DNA of 64,000 bases from Larix kaempferi (Eukaryota > Streptophyta > Pinopsida > Pinales > Pinaceae), in the NCBI GenBank assembly GCA_027924585.1, contig BSBM01001138.1, positions 8,046,001 through 8,110,000 of the forward strand, in the 5' to 3' direction. Positions 1 to 10,930 of this stretch are shown one piece after another. The notes beneath the pieces are model-generated. The model did no database searches and was not told the origin of the DNA. It worked only from the letters and a program-made list of their open reading frames with translations. The position numbers and the translations under genes were made by a program. How positions within the stretch are numbered: position 1 is the stretch's first letter; the number at the start of each line of letters is the position of its first letter.

Positions 1-230
1 TTGTCACAAAATGTGCTTCATCATATCAACATTTAATCTTATTAAGCATGTTTGTAGCATAGTCCCATGCTTTGTTTTTTTTTCCAAGAGAAATATAGTG
101 TACTTGTTATCCATTTGAATCAAAATATACGAAGGGCTATTCTTCTCCACTAAAACTGGAGTACCATCAGCTAAGGACCAACACACACATAAGATACTAT
201 TCTACTACCTTGTCACAACAAATAAGACCT
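1..230. repeat. Fragment of a dispersed repeat, cut by the window edge
   Basis: The sequence matches, with many substitutions, the stretch near 63070-63200 (shared blocks include 'cacaaaatgtg', 'ttcatcat' and 'catgctttgtttttctt'-like). A third related stretch lies at about 42300-42770. The family is not recognised. The small minus-strand ORF inside it has no recognisable domain. Confidence 0.5.
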
Positions 231-339
231 CCTAAAAAAACTGATCCTAACAAGGACCCAAAACATTTGAGGAGCAGAAGCTGAAAAAGACACCTAAAAA
301 ATATTATAAAAAACATATGGAAGAAAGGACCCCTCCAAA

Positions 340-755
340 AATGATGAAATGAATAGAACATCATCTGTCAACTTACCTGCATCCTTGGAAATATTATCTG
401 CTAGACTGTTTTTTCTATGGACAATTGAGAGATCATTAAAAGATTCCTACAAAGCTCGGATTCTTTGTTGCCAAGGATCCAAAATCACTAAATTAAGAAG
501 GCATTTTCCATTGACCCAATCAACTATTACTTTGAAGTCGCTTGTAACCTGTAATTGATTCAAACCCTTCATTTTGGAAAAAGATAACAGACCCCATATA
601 GCTAGTAATTTTTCTCTAGTAGATCTGTGACCCACCCCTAACTTTAATTAGAAAAATTGTAACTCACTAAGGTACTAGACCATTCCAGCTCTGCATCTTC
701 CATAATTGATTTGACTTGATCCATCAAAAAAAGCTCCACAATATGTCTTTGCACT
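340..755 (-). pseudogene. LINE remnant: RNase H domain
   Basis: Read on the minus strand, this is the C-terminal RNase H domain of an L1-type plant LINE ORF2. The frame-shifted pieces, in order, are 'GAFFDGSS' (catalytic Asp, near 730), 'TREKLLAIWGLL' (the conserved Glu, near 610), 'VIVDWVNG' (second Asp region, where the usual GDS has become SDF), and 'HRKNSLADNISKDAG' (near 380). At least one frameshift (near 440) and several stops break it. It is the 3' end of the LINE whose reverse transcriptase lies at 5213-7160. In a living element this domain removes the RNA strand during reverse transcription. There is no chance of function here. Confidence 0.75.
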
Positions 756-779
756 GTCAATCAGATTCCTTAATGAAGA

Positions 780-1377
780 CTTTGGCTTCTTTTCTGAGTA
801 TTCCTAAAAGAGACTAATACTCTTGAGAGATACTGGACTTCTATGTTTTCTCCCATATTTGAAAAGAATGTAATTTCTATGTAACTAGAGACTTCGCAAG
901 ATAAAACATGACAAAGATTTAAAACCTTTTGTATTTAGATTCAATAACCAACTCTGAAAGTAGGTTTCCAAGGAGCTCGTTGTCCATGTTCCAATACAAT
1001 TTAACCCTCGACACACTTTCTTCCAAACTGCATTAGTAAAGGAACAATTGATTAATAAATGACTTAAAGGTTCATCTGAAATCTTGCACAGTACATATAT
1101 ATTAGGACCAAATCCTCCTCTTTTCAAGATGCTATCCCGTGTTAAAATCCGGTTAGAAAGAGAAAACCAGGTGAACAAATTAATTTTTAGAGGGTAATTC
1201 CACTTCCATATGATAGAATGCCGCCACTTTGTTGCATCTGAATCTAAACCCATAGAAAGAGATTTATATATTAATTTTTTTTTGGTACTCCCATCACATT
1301 GTTCCAAGACCAAACACATTTATCCTCTTGATTGCTTAAATTAATACTTCCACTCTTAAAATTCTTTAAATTTTTTG
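780..1377 (-). pseudogene. LINE remnant: zinc-binding region after the reverse transcriptase (copy 1)
   Basis: The minus-strand frame at 885-1319 has the usual order of the zf-RVT region of plant LINEs: 'WKWNYPLKINLFTWFSLSNRILTRD', then 'RGGFGPNIYVLCK', then 'EPLSHLLINCSFTNAVWKKV'. The Cys/His ligands are partly lost. The frame is interrupted by the LTR retrotransposon at 1383; it resumes at 5213. A diverged second copy is at 8340-8940. Confidence 0.75.
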
Positions 1378-1382
1378 TCCAT
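1378..1382. repeat. Target site duplication, left copy (TCCAT)
   Basis: The five bases directly before the 5' LTR are repeated directly after the 3' LTR at 5208-5212, as expected for integrase-mediated insertion. Confidence 0.85.
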
Positions 1383-1905
1383 TGTTAGAATATGTAATGA
1401 TTACTTATGTGATATATTGGTAAAATATTTTTTAAAAACATAAAATAACTCTAATGTTGTAAAATAGAGTTATCCCACATGCATCATTCTAATATTCTTT
1501 GTAACCATTCTCTATATAAAGAGGAGGAAATTCATTTATCCGACATGTATTATGGGATGTATTGTAATCCAAGCCTCTTGGTATATAAGAGAGGTAAAGG
1601 AGACCCTTTTGTAATATGTGTTGATTGTAATTCATCACACATCACATGTTGTGTATGTCATTTGTACACACATTGTATGATGGAGCTTGATGTGATGCAT
1701 ATGTGAGGATGCCATGTAATCTTTGAGATCTTTTTCATATTAATGGAAGATGCAACCCTTCCCGTGGACGTAGCCCAATTTGGTGAACCATGTATATCTG
1801 GTGTTCTCTTTTTCTTGGTCTCTTTATGTTCATGTTGATATGTTATTGATATATTATTGTTGCTTAGATAGGTAAACTAGTTTAGCTAGATCTTAATCTC
1901 TAACA
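1383..1905 (+). repeat. 5' LTR (523 bp)
   Basis: It starts TG and ends CA. It matches 4721-5207 with scattered substitutions and keeps a ~37-bp segment near 1655-1690 that the 3' LTR lacks. It contains two TATA-like boxes, tatataaa at 1513 and tatataag at 1582. Confidence 0.9.
1513..1520 (+). promoter_or_regulatory. TATA box in the 5' LTR
   Basis: The sequence tatataaa sits in the middle of the LTR, where a Pol II promoter is expected, and is also present in the 3' LTR near 4855. A second TATA-like box follows about 70 bp later, so which one is used cannot be decided from sequence. Confidence 0.5.
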
Positions 1906-1917
1906 TGGTATCAGAGC
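1906..1917 (+). promoter_or_regulatory. Primer-binding site for initiator tRNA-Met
   Basis: TGGTATCAGAGC follows the LTR end without a gap. It is the standard plant LTR-retrotransposon sequence complementary to the 3' end of initiator tRNA-Met, from which minus-strand DNA synthesis starts. Confidence 0.9.
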
Positions 1918-2289
1918 TAGTTGCTATGATCTATCACCTTCTATAGCTTTCATCAATAACTATTATCATTTGGGCATTGTTTTTCTTTTGTAGATGTGCT
2001 TTTTATCTGGTAGCCATTAGGTTTCTCTTCAGATCTGGGCATGTTTCTGCAATTTTTTACTTCTGACCCTAACTCTGTTGTGTAGTTTTTTGTAGAACAA
2101 TTTTCAAGGGTTTCTTGATGTTTTTTTTGTAGATCTATATGTTTTTTGGCTTTTCCTCAACGAGATCTCTCTTCCGGTTTTCAAAACGACAGTTTGCATC
2201 CAAGTTTGGTAGACTTTGTGCAGGTTTCCGTGTTCGGTAGATTCAATACTGTTTTTGGCCTCAAACTTGGCATTGACGACTTTTGCTTC

Positions 2290-2615
2290 ACAGATAGCGC
2301 AACTAACCGCGAATTTCCCTACTGCAAACTCGCGAGTATACTACAGACCCGCGACTTTCAGTGTACAGACCCGCGTGTGCTACGACATACTCGCGACTAT
2401 TCTATTGTGAACTCGTGTTTACTTCAGTATAACCGCGACTTCACTGTACAGGGACCCGCAAGTGCTTCGGCATAACCACGACCTTACTGTACAGAGACCC
2501 ACGAATTTTCGATCAAAACCGCGTCTTTATCCTTTACATACCCGTGAACCCACGACTTCTCTGTGCATAACCCGCGAGTTTACTTTGGCATACCCGCAAG
2601 TGATTTTATTTAGCA
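2290..2615 (+). repeat. Degenerate CpG-rich array inside the LTR element
   Basis: About a dozen imperfect copies of a short motif (ACCCGCGACT, with variants such as ACTCGCGAGT and AACCGCGACT) recur every 20-30 bp. Several are preceded by a 'GTACAGA'-like spacer. The block is far richer in G+C and CpG than its surroundings. It lies within weak ORFs at 2146-2475 and 2462-2719 that show no known domain. Confidence 0.75.
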
Positions 2616-2767
2616 CCTTTTCTAAGGGCTGTAGGTTAAGTTTCTGGTTTTTATCTTGGAAAAGTTTCATCTCTTATCTTGACATTCTTGTTATGAGCTT
2701 CTTGATCTCTTTGCATTAGGATTTTTGATATGATTCATCATATTTACATAGGTTGTATTGTTATTAT

Positions 2768-3720
2768 GTCTCCAAACTTCTTTGTGTGGAAGATGTTTTG
2801 ACATTTTCGGGAGCATGTATCTCTAGTATGGTAATGGTGACATCAATAAATGAACCTATGCTTAGGACTAAGTTGTTTAATGACTATATTTTTTCATATC
2901 TATAAGTGATATTATTTTGGTCTCACTCTTCTAATCGTGATAACGAAGCTTTTATTTGTGTTATCTTTTGATTATTATTTGCTTTATTTATATGCTATTG
3001 TTGACCTTTGTGTACGAGCAATTTCATTGTTTTATAAGTAATATCTTTATTATCATTATATGCTCTTGCTAATTAAATTCTTGAGTAAATTCAATTTTTT
3101 TAATCTATGTGATATCATATTTTTTGACTTGTCATTAGTTCTTTAATTAGGGTATAGTTTCTTTTTCATGTCACTTGCAGAGATTGTATCTAGTTCATGT
3201 GCTATTTGTCTCTAACATTCCTATATGGAAGCATTGGCATTCCCAGGGCATTTCATCTCTTTCATATTTACATAGTGTTAACAAGAAATGAACCCATGAT
3301 TAAGACCATTAGTGACTTGTCATTTCATAATTTTGTATAAGTGATATCATGAGTTTATCATAATTTACTATATGTTGATCATATTAAACATTTTGATTTA
3401 TTTTTATATATATCATGTCATGTTTATTTTGGTCATCTTTTGCTCAATATTTATATGGCTTTGGGCAATCTTATAATCTTGAAATATTTATTATGAGCAC
3501 CTTGTTCTTGTTGCAATGAGATTTCTATTCTTATGATTGCAGAGGTTATCTTGTTCCTACTTGTCTCTAGCGTTCCTATATGGAAGCATTGACATGTGTT
3601 ATTTGTCTCTAACGTTCCTATATGGAAGCATTGACATTTTCAGGGCATTCATCTCTTGCATATTAACATCATACTAATAAGAAATGCACCTATGCTTAAT
3701 ATTAGTTGCTTGATGACTAA
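2768..3720 (+). repeat. Diverged ~400-bp repeats in the LTR-element interior
   Basis: The block 'tctctaac(g)ttcctatatggaagcattgacat...agggcat' recurs near 2768, 3210, 3560 and 3600, each time followed by a 'catctct...aagaaatgaacctatgcttaggac'-like tail. The interior therefore grew partly by internal duplication and is not an eroded coding region. The remaining interior (3720-4710) shows no protein motif. Confidence 0.65.
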
Positions 3721-4711
3721 TTTTTCATATATTTAAGTGAAATATTGGCTCATTATTCTATCTTGGTATCTATTATGCTCACTCATGTTTATGCTCCTCT
3801 ATCTTTTATCATAACTTACCCTATCATTTTTTGATAATCTTTTGCTCAAATTTATATGGTCTTGCATAGAAGCGACATCATTTACTTATATGTTCTTGAG
3901 CAATGTCATTTTATCATATCGTATGTCTTTTGGGCTTATCATGTTTTTTATATGCTTTATTCTTGGAAGTTCCTTTTGTACAGGTTCGTTATCCATGTTG
4001 TGGGATAACTTGCTTATGTTATTCCTTCCTTGTTTAAGCATATTTTGGTTGCAGATCTATGGTTCCTCTTAAGAAGGAATGTAATGTTGAATTTTATCAT
4101 GTTCTATCATATTTCAGTAATGTTGTATGATGGAAATCCATCTTCTACTGTTAAAGTCATGATGTTCATCTGTATGATATCATTTTCGATGTATAGACCA
4201 TTGGGGTCTTGTTTCTTTGATGTTTGAGGCCTTCAACAGATATTTATATTGCACCTTGATTGGAAGAATGTCTGTTATCTACATGTGTATTGGCCATCTG
4301 GGTATTTTGTACACTATTGTGGTGTTCTTAGCCACATGTTTTGTTGTATCAGTCATCAAAAGGTATATGTACACTGGTGTGGATGTTATATCAGAGTTCT
4401 TCATCTATCAGTTATGGTTGTGATGATTCTTGTGGCGATCTAGACATCTTGTGGATCTAGTATCCATGATGGCTTCTCTTTAGATCTGGGAATCTTGTTG
4501 GTGGATTGCGTCACATCTTTGTTTCATCGTACAACCTGGTTCATGTGCAATTTCATGATTCAGTGAGAAGCGGATGTTGTTATTCATCAAATACATGAGG
4601 CGAAGTGTGTTTTATTCGCATCTTATGGAGCATTCTGGAAGTTGTCATCATGGGGGATGTTGGGGTGTTTCCACATTCCTTCCATTTGTATTCTTTCTCC
4701 CAGTCATCATT

Positions 4712-4720
4712 AAGGGAGAG
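4712..4720 (+). promoter_or_regulatory. Polypurine tract before the 3' LTR
   Basis: AAGGGAGAG directly precedes the 3' LTR. A purine run at this position primes plus-strand DNA synthesis in LTR retrotransposons. Confidence 0.75.
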
Positions 4721-5207
4721 TGTTAGAATATGTAATGATGACTTATGTGATATATTGGTAAAATATCTTTTAAAGGCATAAAATAACTCTAATGTTGTAA
4801 AATAGAGTTATTCCACATGCATCATTGTAATTATATCATTTGTAACCATTCTCTATATAAAGAGGAGGAAATTTAGTTATCCCACATGTATTATGGGATG
4901 TATTGTAATCCAAACCTCTTGGTATATAAGAGAGGTGAATGAGACCCTTTTGTAATATGTGTTGATTGTAATTAATCACAGCTCACATGTTGTGTAAGCT
5001 TGATGCGATGCATATGTGAGGATGCCATGTAATCTTTGAGATCTTTTTCATATTAATGGAAGATGCAACCCTCCCAGTTGGCGTATCCCAATTTGGTGAA
5101 CCACGTATATCTGGTGTTCTCTTTTTCTTGGTCTCTTTATGTTCATGTTGATATGTTATTGTTGCTTAGATAGGTAAGCTAGTTTAGCTAGATCTTAATC
5201 TCTGACA
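4721..5207 (+). repeat. 3' LTR (487 bp)
   Basis: It is a direct repeat of 1383-1905, starting TGTTAGAATATG and ending CTGACA. It is shorter because of a ~37-bp deletion near 5000. Confidence 0.9.
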
Positions 5208-5212
5208 TCCAT
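5208..5212. repeat. Target site duplication, right copy (TCCAT)
   Basis: It is identical to 1378-1382 and marks the right edge of the LTR element. Confidence 0.85.
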
Positions 5213-7160
5213 TCCTTTGAATATATTCCTTCTAAGTCCAAATCTTATGCTTCCAACCAACCTTGAGAATTTGATTGAAAGTGAACTCTTTTATCTATAT
5301 CGACCAAGAAAATAAAGCCATTATTGTGTAAGAAATCTCTCAAATGAATAAACAGGTTGTATCTCTCTCCACCCCCGATCCAGGGGTCATCCCCCAACCT
5401 CAATTTAAATCCATTTCCTATCTTCCACGCCAACCAACTTTCTAAAAACAGGGAAGCCCGCACTAGTCCATTCCAGATATTGGACACACCTTTGACAATT
5501 TTTTTATTCCTTTCTGAACCAATCTTCAACATATAGAAATTTTAAATATTTTATTTTTATGATCAAACCCCATGGTCCAACAGCAAATAATTCTCTCCAC
5601 AAACTTTTAGCAGCTTTTTTTGGTCTTGCTATTATTGACCATTTTACCAAGTGCATCCCTCCTTTCTTCTTGTTCCGAGACCATAAAAAATTAAACAGAA
5701 TGTTTTCCTTATTATTTCCAATATGGTCTTAGGAATCTTTGCCAAGCATTGCCAATATACATGAATGTTCTCTAGAACAGACTTTACAAGCATGAACCTG
5801 CCTCCTAAAAAAAGCCATCGATTGCATTAGTTGCTAATTCTTTTTTCAACTTTTTTTAATAGCTAGAACCAATATGAGATCTTATAGTTGTTAGTCTTAA
5901 GAAAATATCCTAAGTACATCAAACCTGATTCCAAAATATCAAAATTGAAAGAAAAAAGATTAGAGATTTGTTCTTCCACTTCTTTTGACAATCCATTTCC
6001 CAGAAGAATCGATTACTTATTTCCATTCCTGATGCTCTACCTAATACATTTAAAACCTCTTTAAAATTTATCCATTCTACAATATCACCTTTCCCAAACA
6101 AAAGAGCTTCGTCAACAGACTAAATATGGGTCAAAGTTTATTTTCTTGTTACTTTTAAGCCTGCTATTGTGACTTAAGATCTTGCTTTAACAATCAAACT
6201 GCTTAGTCTTTCATCAACTAACAAAAATAAGTGATATAAAGGACATCCATGTCTCAACCCTCTAGAAGCTTTAACAAATCTTGATGGAATCCCATTTACA
6301 AACAGAACACAATTCACCGAAGAGACACATGCCATTATCCAATTTGTTGTTTCCATAATTAGTCCAGAGCAATACTAACCTTAAAAAGGACCAGTTAACT
6401 TTGTCATGAGCTTTGGAAAGATATAGCTTCATGATAACAACTTGTATTTTCTTTATTTTCATTGAAAGCATGCCTTCCTTAGCAATCCCAGTGCAGTCCA
6501 GGATCTATCCATTATAAAGGAAACTAAACTGTTCACTTGACATTCTTTCTTATAACCCTTTCTTAATCATATTCACAAAAAAATTGCAATCAATTTATAA
6601 ACTAGATTGCATAGAGAAATAGGTGTATAATCATTAAAACTAGAAGTCTTGGACTTCTTCGAGATCAAGGCAATGAAAGTGGCATTTAACACCCCAAAGA
6701 CTCCTCCACTAATTCTTGCTTCCTCTACCACCTTTAGAAGGTATTCAGCTAGGATGCCAAAGAATGCAAAGAAAAACCCAAGTTTCCAGCCATCGGGGCC
6801 AAGATTCTTTGATTTTGCAAACCCTTCCAGTGTATTTTTTACTTCCGAAAGGGTCATTGTGGCTCCAATTTGATCCACTTGAATATTCTCAAAGAATTGG
6901 TGATATTGAGCCACTACCTATAATTGTTCCACTATGTTGTTTTCTTCAGGTTGAGAAAATAGGTCCTTGAAAAAATGCAGCTCCACCTTCCAATAACTCC
7001 TGTTGAGAAGCTAATTTTGTACCATTATTACTACTCAATTCCCAAATTGAATTTATCACTTTTCTCTGCTTCGCATAATTGATTCTTGGTTGTATATAAA
7101 CACTTTGTTGCTTACATACTCTCATGTTATGCTTAGGTATTCCAAAATACAAACGAAATA
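5213..7160 (-). pseudogene. LINE remnant: reverse transcriptase region (copy 1)
   Basis: Minus-strand pieces, read from high to low coordinates, follow the order of plant L1-type ORF2. A pre-RT linker comes first ('KVINSIWEL', 'GAAFFQGPIF', 7150-6950). Then come 'LGPDGWKLGFF' and 'NDYTPISLCNLVYKLIA' (6914-6573), 'LSKAHDKVNWSFLRLVLL' (motif A, near 6400) and 'GLRHGCPLYHLFLLV' (motif B, near 6230). The active-site region reads 'SVDEALLFGKG' (near 6115), where living elements have an Asp-Asp pair. Many stops and frameshifts are present. No endonuclease or ORF1 is attached, so the copy is 5' truncated. It continues on the far side of the LTR insertion at 1377. Confidence 0.85.
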
Positions 7161-8333
7161 ATGTTCTCGCTTTGAATAGATATACTATTTATATATTATT
7201 ATTGCACCATATATAATATAACTTATTTTAGAATGGAAAATGAGACCCCCATGTCTCCTATTAAGTTGTAACTTAAATTTATGTCATAATGTGTTTTCCC
7301 TTCACGAGTATATGTCACGATGGGACTTGTGAATGCCTTTGTATGCGTTGATCGTTTTTGGACAACAATCCACGATCTCCCTTAATCATGTTCATGTCGA
7401 TATGTTGTTAGATGATAATTGTTTCTCAATTGATTGCATAGAATTTGGAGCATGTAGATCTAGATACTAAACATGAGAACAATAATGTGCAAGATATCAA
7501 CAATATAACAAATTCATGTAATAAATGCACTAAACATTAATGATTACATAAGACATAGATCAATAACATTTGAAACTATTATATTACATCAACAATACAA
7601 AGAATGTAGCAAATGATTACATATAGGAAATTCAAATAGGTCATGGACACTATTTGATTGTTCCTCTAATGCATGAGATCCTAATTAAGGTTAACTAGAG
7701 CCAAAATTCTATTTGTTAGATATGCAAACTCTCTGAGGGGAATTGATAACCCCATAACCACCTTAAGTGGTCCCTAAGTGGATTCGACTTCCTAAATGCT
7801 AGGTACAATTGAGTGTGGACTCATGCATGTGGTCGGCATCCCTAAAAGTATTCAACTAATGCACTAGGATCTCTAAATGGCCCTTAGAGTCAGTTAGGGT
7901 GAGTTAGGACCATGATTTGTGGACTGGGAACCCAAGCACTAGTCTCTAACTCAAATTGCACTCGAGAATTCCTAAAATCAAGGAAATAATCCCCAAATGA
8001 TGGTATGAGCCTTTATCGACTGGAAATAGACTTCAAGAGTTCTATAAAAGGCAGATAAAGTCGTTTTGGGACCCCTAGATCTTTGTAGGAAGCTCTAGGG
8101 TGACTCATATGGCCAAATTGAATTGGATTGGGCCTAGTAGACTCATGAGATCATAGTTTAACTCCCTAGGTAGGAGAATGAAGCTATGGAGAAGGTTATT
8201 ACTCTCTAACAGAATGTCCATTCCAACATACCTCACATGTACATGTAGTTATGCCTTGATTTTTCCATACTGAATGATCATCATATCATGTTCCCATCAT
8301 GCACATGTGAATCCAAAGCTTGCTTCACACACC
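7161..8333. repeat. Unclassified repeat body, copy 1
   Basis: This stretch starts with an AT-rich block ('atatactatttatatattattattgcacc') and ends near 'aagcttgcttcacacacctac'. It is repeated at about 10960-12130 and, without the inner insertion, at 45590-46025. No ORF or transposon protein is recognised. It directly follows the 5'-truncated end of the LINE remnant in both duplicated units. Confidence 0.75.
7438..8211. mobile_element. Solo-LTR-like insertion, copy 1 (774 bp)
   Basis: The segment is absent from the third copy of the surrounding repeat (joined at about 45891). It ends in CTCTAACA, like many plant LTRs, and is followed by 'gaatgt', which matches the 'gattgc/gaatgt' before it. 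No coding sequence is present. A solo LTR left by recombination is the simplest reading. The start no longer shows a clean TG, so the boundary is uncertain by a few bases. Confidence 0.45.
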
Positions 8334-8336
8334 TAC

Positions 8337-8940
8337 TAAAGACATTGTCTTCCTTTTTTAGCATTCCTAATAAAGGATGAATACTCTTAAGAGATACTAG
8401 ACTTATACTTTTTCTTCCATTTTTGAAAAGGATGTAATTTATATGTAACCAAGGACTTCACGAGATAAAACATGACAAATATTTAAAATATTTTATATTT
8501 GGATTTGATAACCAAATCTAAAAGCAAATTTCCAAGGAGTTTGTTGTCCACATTCCAAGAAAATTTAACATTGAACACACTTCCTTCCAAATTTCATTAG
8601 TAAAGGAACAATTGAATAATAGACGACTTACAAATTCATCTAAATTATTGCACATTAGACATATATTAGGACCAAATCTTCCTCTTTTCAATATGTTATC
8701 CCATGTTAAAATCTGATTAGAAAGAGCCAACCAAGTGAACAGTTAATTTTTAGAGGGGGATTCCACTTCCATATTATAGAATGCCACCACTTTCTTACAT
8801 TTGATTCTAAATGCATAGAAATAACTTCATATATTAATTGTGTTGTTGCTACTCTCATCACACTATTCCAAGACCAGACAATTTTATCCCCTTGATTGCC
8901 TAAAATAATACCTCCATTCTTCAGGTTCTGTACATACTAT
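8337..8940 (-). pseudogene. LINE remnant: zinc-binding region (copy 2)
   Basis: This is a diverged copy of 780-1377. The minus-strand frame at 8518-8730 reads 'LSNQILTWDNILKRGRFGPNICLMC' followed by 'FVSRLLFNCSFTNEIWKEV', the zf-RVT region of a plant LINE. The downstream RNase H of copy 1 is missing because the duplicated unit starts at about 8333. The site matching the LTR-element target in copy 1 is at 8942-8946 (TCCAT) and is empty. Confidence 0.75.
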
Positions 8941-8946
8941 GTCCAT

Positions 8947-10930
8947 CCTCTTCATGTATTCCTTCTAAGCCCAAATCTTTTTCTTCCAACCAACCTTGAG
9001 AATTTGATTGAAAGTAAACTTGTTTATTTATATCGACCAAGAAAATAAAACCATTATTGTGTGAGAACTCTCTCAAATGAATAGACATGTTGCATCTCTC
9101 TCCACCCTCGATCCAAGGGTCCTCCCCCTACCTCAATTTTAATCCATTCCCTATCTTCCACGCCAACCATTTTTCTAAAACCGTGGAAGCCCTCACTAGT
9201 CCATTCTAGATATTGGACACACCCTTGACAACTTTTTATTCCTTTCTGAACCAATCTCCAACATATAGAGATTTTAAATATTTGTTTTTTATGATCAAAC
9301 CTCATTACCCAGTATCAAATAATCCTCTCCACAAACTTTTAGTCGCAATATATTAACTAAATATGAAAATATTTTTGAGACCCCATTCCCCTACTTTTTG
9401 TGGTCTTTCTATTACTAACCATTTTACCAAATGCACTCCTTTCTTCCTATTCCTAGACCATAAAAAATTAAAATATGGTTTCCTTATTCTTTCCAATACG
9501 ATCTTAGGAATATTTTCCATGGAGAGCCAATATACTTTAATGCTCTCTAGAACAGACTTTACAAGCAGTAACATGCCTCCCAATGAAAGCCATCGATTGC
9601 ACCAATTACTAATCCTTGTTTCAACTTTTTTTAATAGCCAGAACCAATATGAAATCTTATAGTTGTGAGGCTTAAGAAAATATCCTAAGTACTTCAAACT
9701 CAATTCCAAAACATCAAAATTGAAAGGAAAAATATTAAACATATGTTCTTCCACTTATTTAGATAGTCCATTTCACAGAAGAATGGATTTTGTGTTACTT
9801 ATTTCCATCCTTGATGTTCTATGGAAAATATTTAAAACCTCTTTAAATTTTGTCCATTCTACAATATCGCCTTTCCCAAACAAAAGAACACCGCCAACAA
9901 ACTGAAGATGGGTCAAAGTTACTTTGCTTGTTACTTTTAAACATGTTATCGGGCCTTCATATTTTTCTTTAATAATCAATATGCTTAGTCCTTAAACAAT
10001 TAACAAAAACAATAAGGGAGATAAAGGACATCCAAGTCTCAACCCTCTAGAAGATTTAACAAATCTTGATGGAACCTCATTTACCAACACAACATAATTG
10101 GCCAAAGAGACACAAGCCATTTTTCATTTTTTGTTCCCAGAGTTAGTCCAATTTGGAGCAATACTAACCTTAAAAAGGACAAGTGAACTTTGTCATAATC
10201 TTTGGCAAGATCTAGCTTCATGATAACAACTTGTATTTTCTTTATTTTCACTAAAATCATGCCTTCCTGAGAAGCCCCAGTTACATCCATGATCTATCTA
10301 TTATAAAGGATACCAAACTGTTCACTTGACATTATTTCTATTAGCCCTTTCTTGGTCCTATTCGCAATCATGTTTGCAATCAATTTATAAACTAGATTGC
10401 ATAGAGAAATAGGCCTATAATCATTAAAGCTATAAGGATTAGACTTCTTAGGGATCAAGGCAATGAAAGTGGCATTTAATGCCCCAGAGACTCTTCCACT
10501 AATGATTGATTCCTCTACTACCTTAAGAAGGTCTTCACCTAGGATTTCAAAGAATGCATAGAAAAACTCAACCATCCAACCATATGGGCTAGGACTCTTT
10601 GATTTTGCAAAACATTCTAGTGTATTTTTTTACTTCTAAAAGGGTCACTAGGACTCCAATTTGATCTGCTCGAATATTCTCAAAGAAATGAGGATATCAA
10701 GCCATTACCTGTAATTGATCCATTCTGTTGTTTTCTTTGGGTTAAGAAAATAGGTCCTTGAAAAATGCAGCTCCAACTTCCAGCAACTCATGTTGAGAAT
10801 CTAATTTTGTACCATTAATAGTGCTTAATTTCCAAATTGAATTTATCACTTTTCTCTACTCCGCATAATTGATTCATGGTTGTATATAAACACTTTGTTG
10901 CTTACATACACTCATGGTATGCTTAGGTCT
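8947..10930 (-). pseudogene. LINE remnant: reverse transcriptase region (copy 2)
   Basis: The reading-frame pieces match copy 1: 'ALIPKKSNPYSFNDYRPISLCNLVYKLIA' split over 10294-10575, motif A 'LDLAKDYDKV' (near 10200), and a late fragment at 9353-9754 with 'ISNWCNRWLSLGGMLLLVKSVLESIKVYWLSM'. The catalytic motif reads 'FVGGVLLFGKG' (near 9900), so both active-site aspartates are glycine. This differs from the change in copy 1 and shows independent decay after duplication. Stops and frameshifts are frequent. Confidence 0.85.

Larger units (their letters stand above)
1383..5207 (+). mobile_element. Non-autonomous LTR retrotransposon, about 3.8 kb, inserted in a LINE
   Basis: It has two long terminal repeats beginning TGTTAGAATATG and ending CTAACA/CTGACA, a TCCAT target duplication, a primer-binding site next to the 5' LTR and a purine-rich tract before the 3' LTR. 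The ~2.8-kb interior has no gag, protease, integrase or reverse transcriptase motif in any frame, so it must have been moved by enzymes supplied in trans. The interior is large for a TRIM, so LARD-like is a better label. The primer site fits the Copia and Gypsy groups equally. The insertion site is preserved empty in the duplicated unit near 8942. Confidence 0.9.

Noticed and set aside
2146-2719. Possible gag protein in the LTR element
   Set aside because: No CCHC knuckle or capsid motif; residues follow the CpG-rich motif array.
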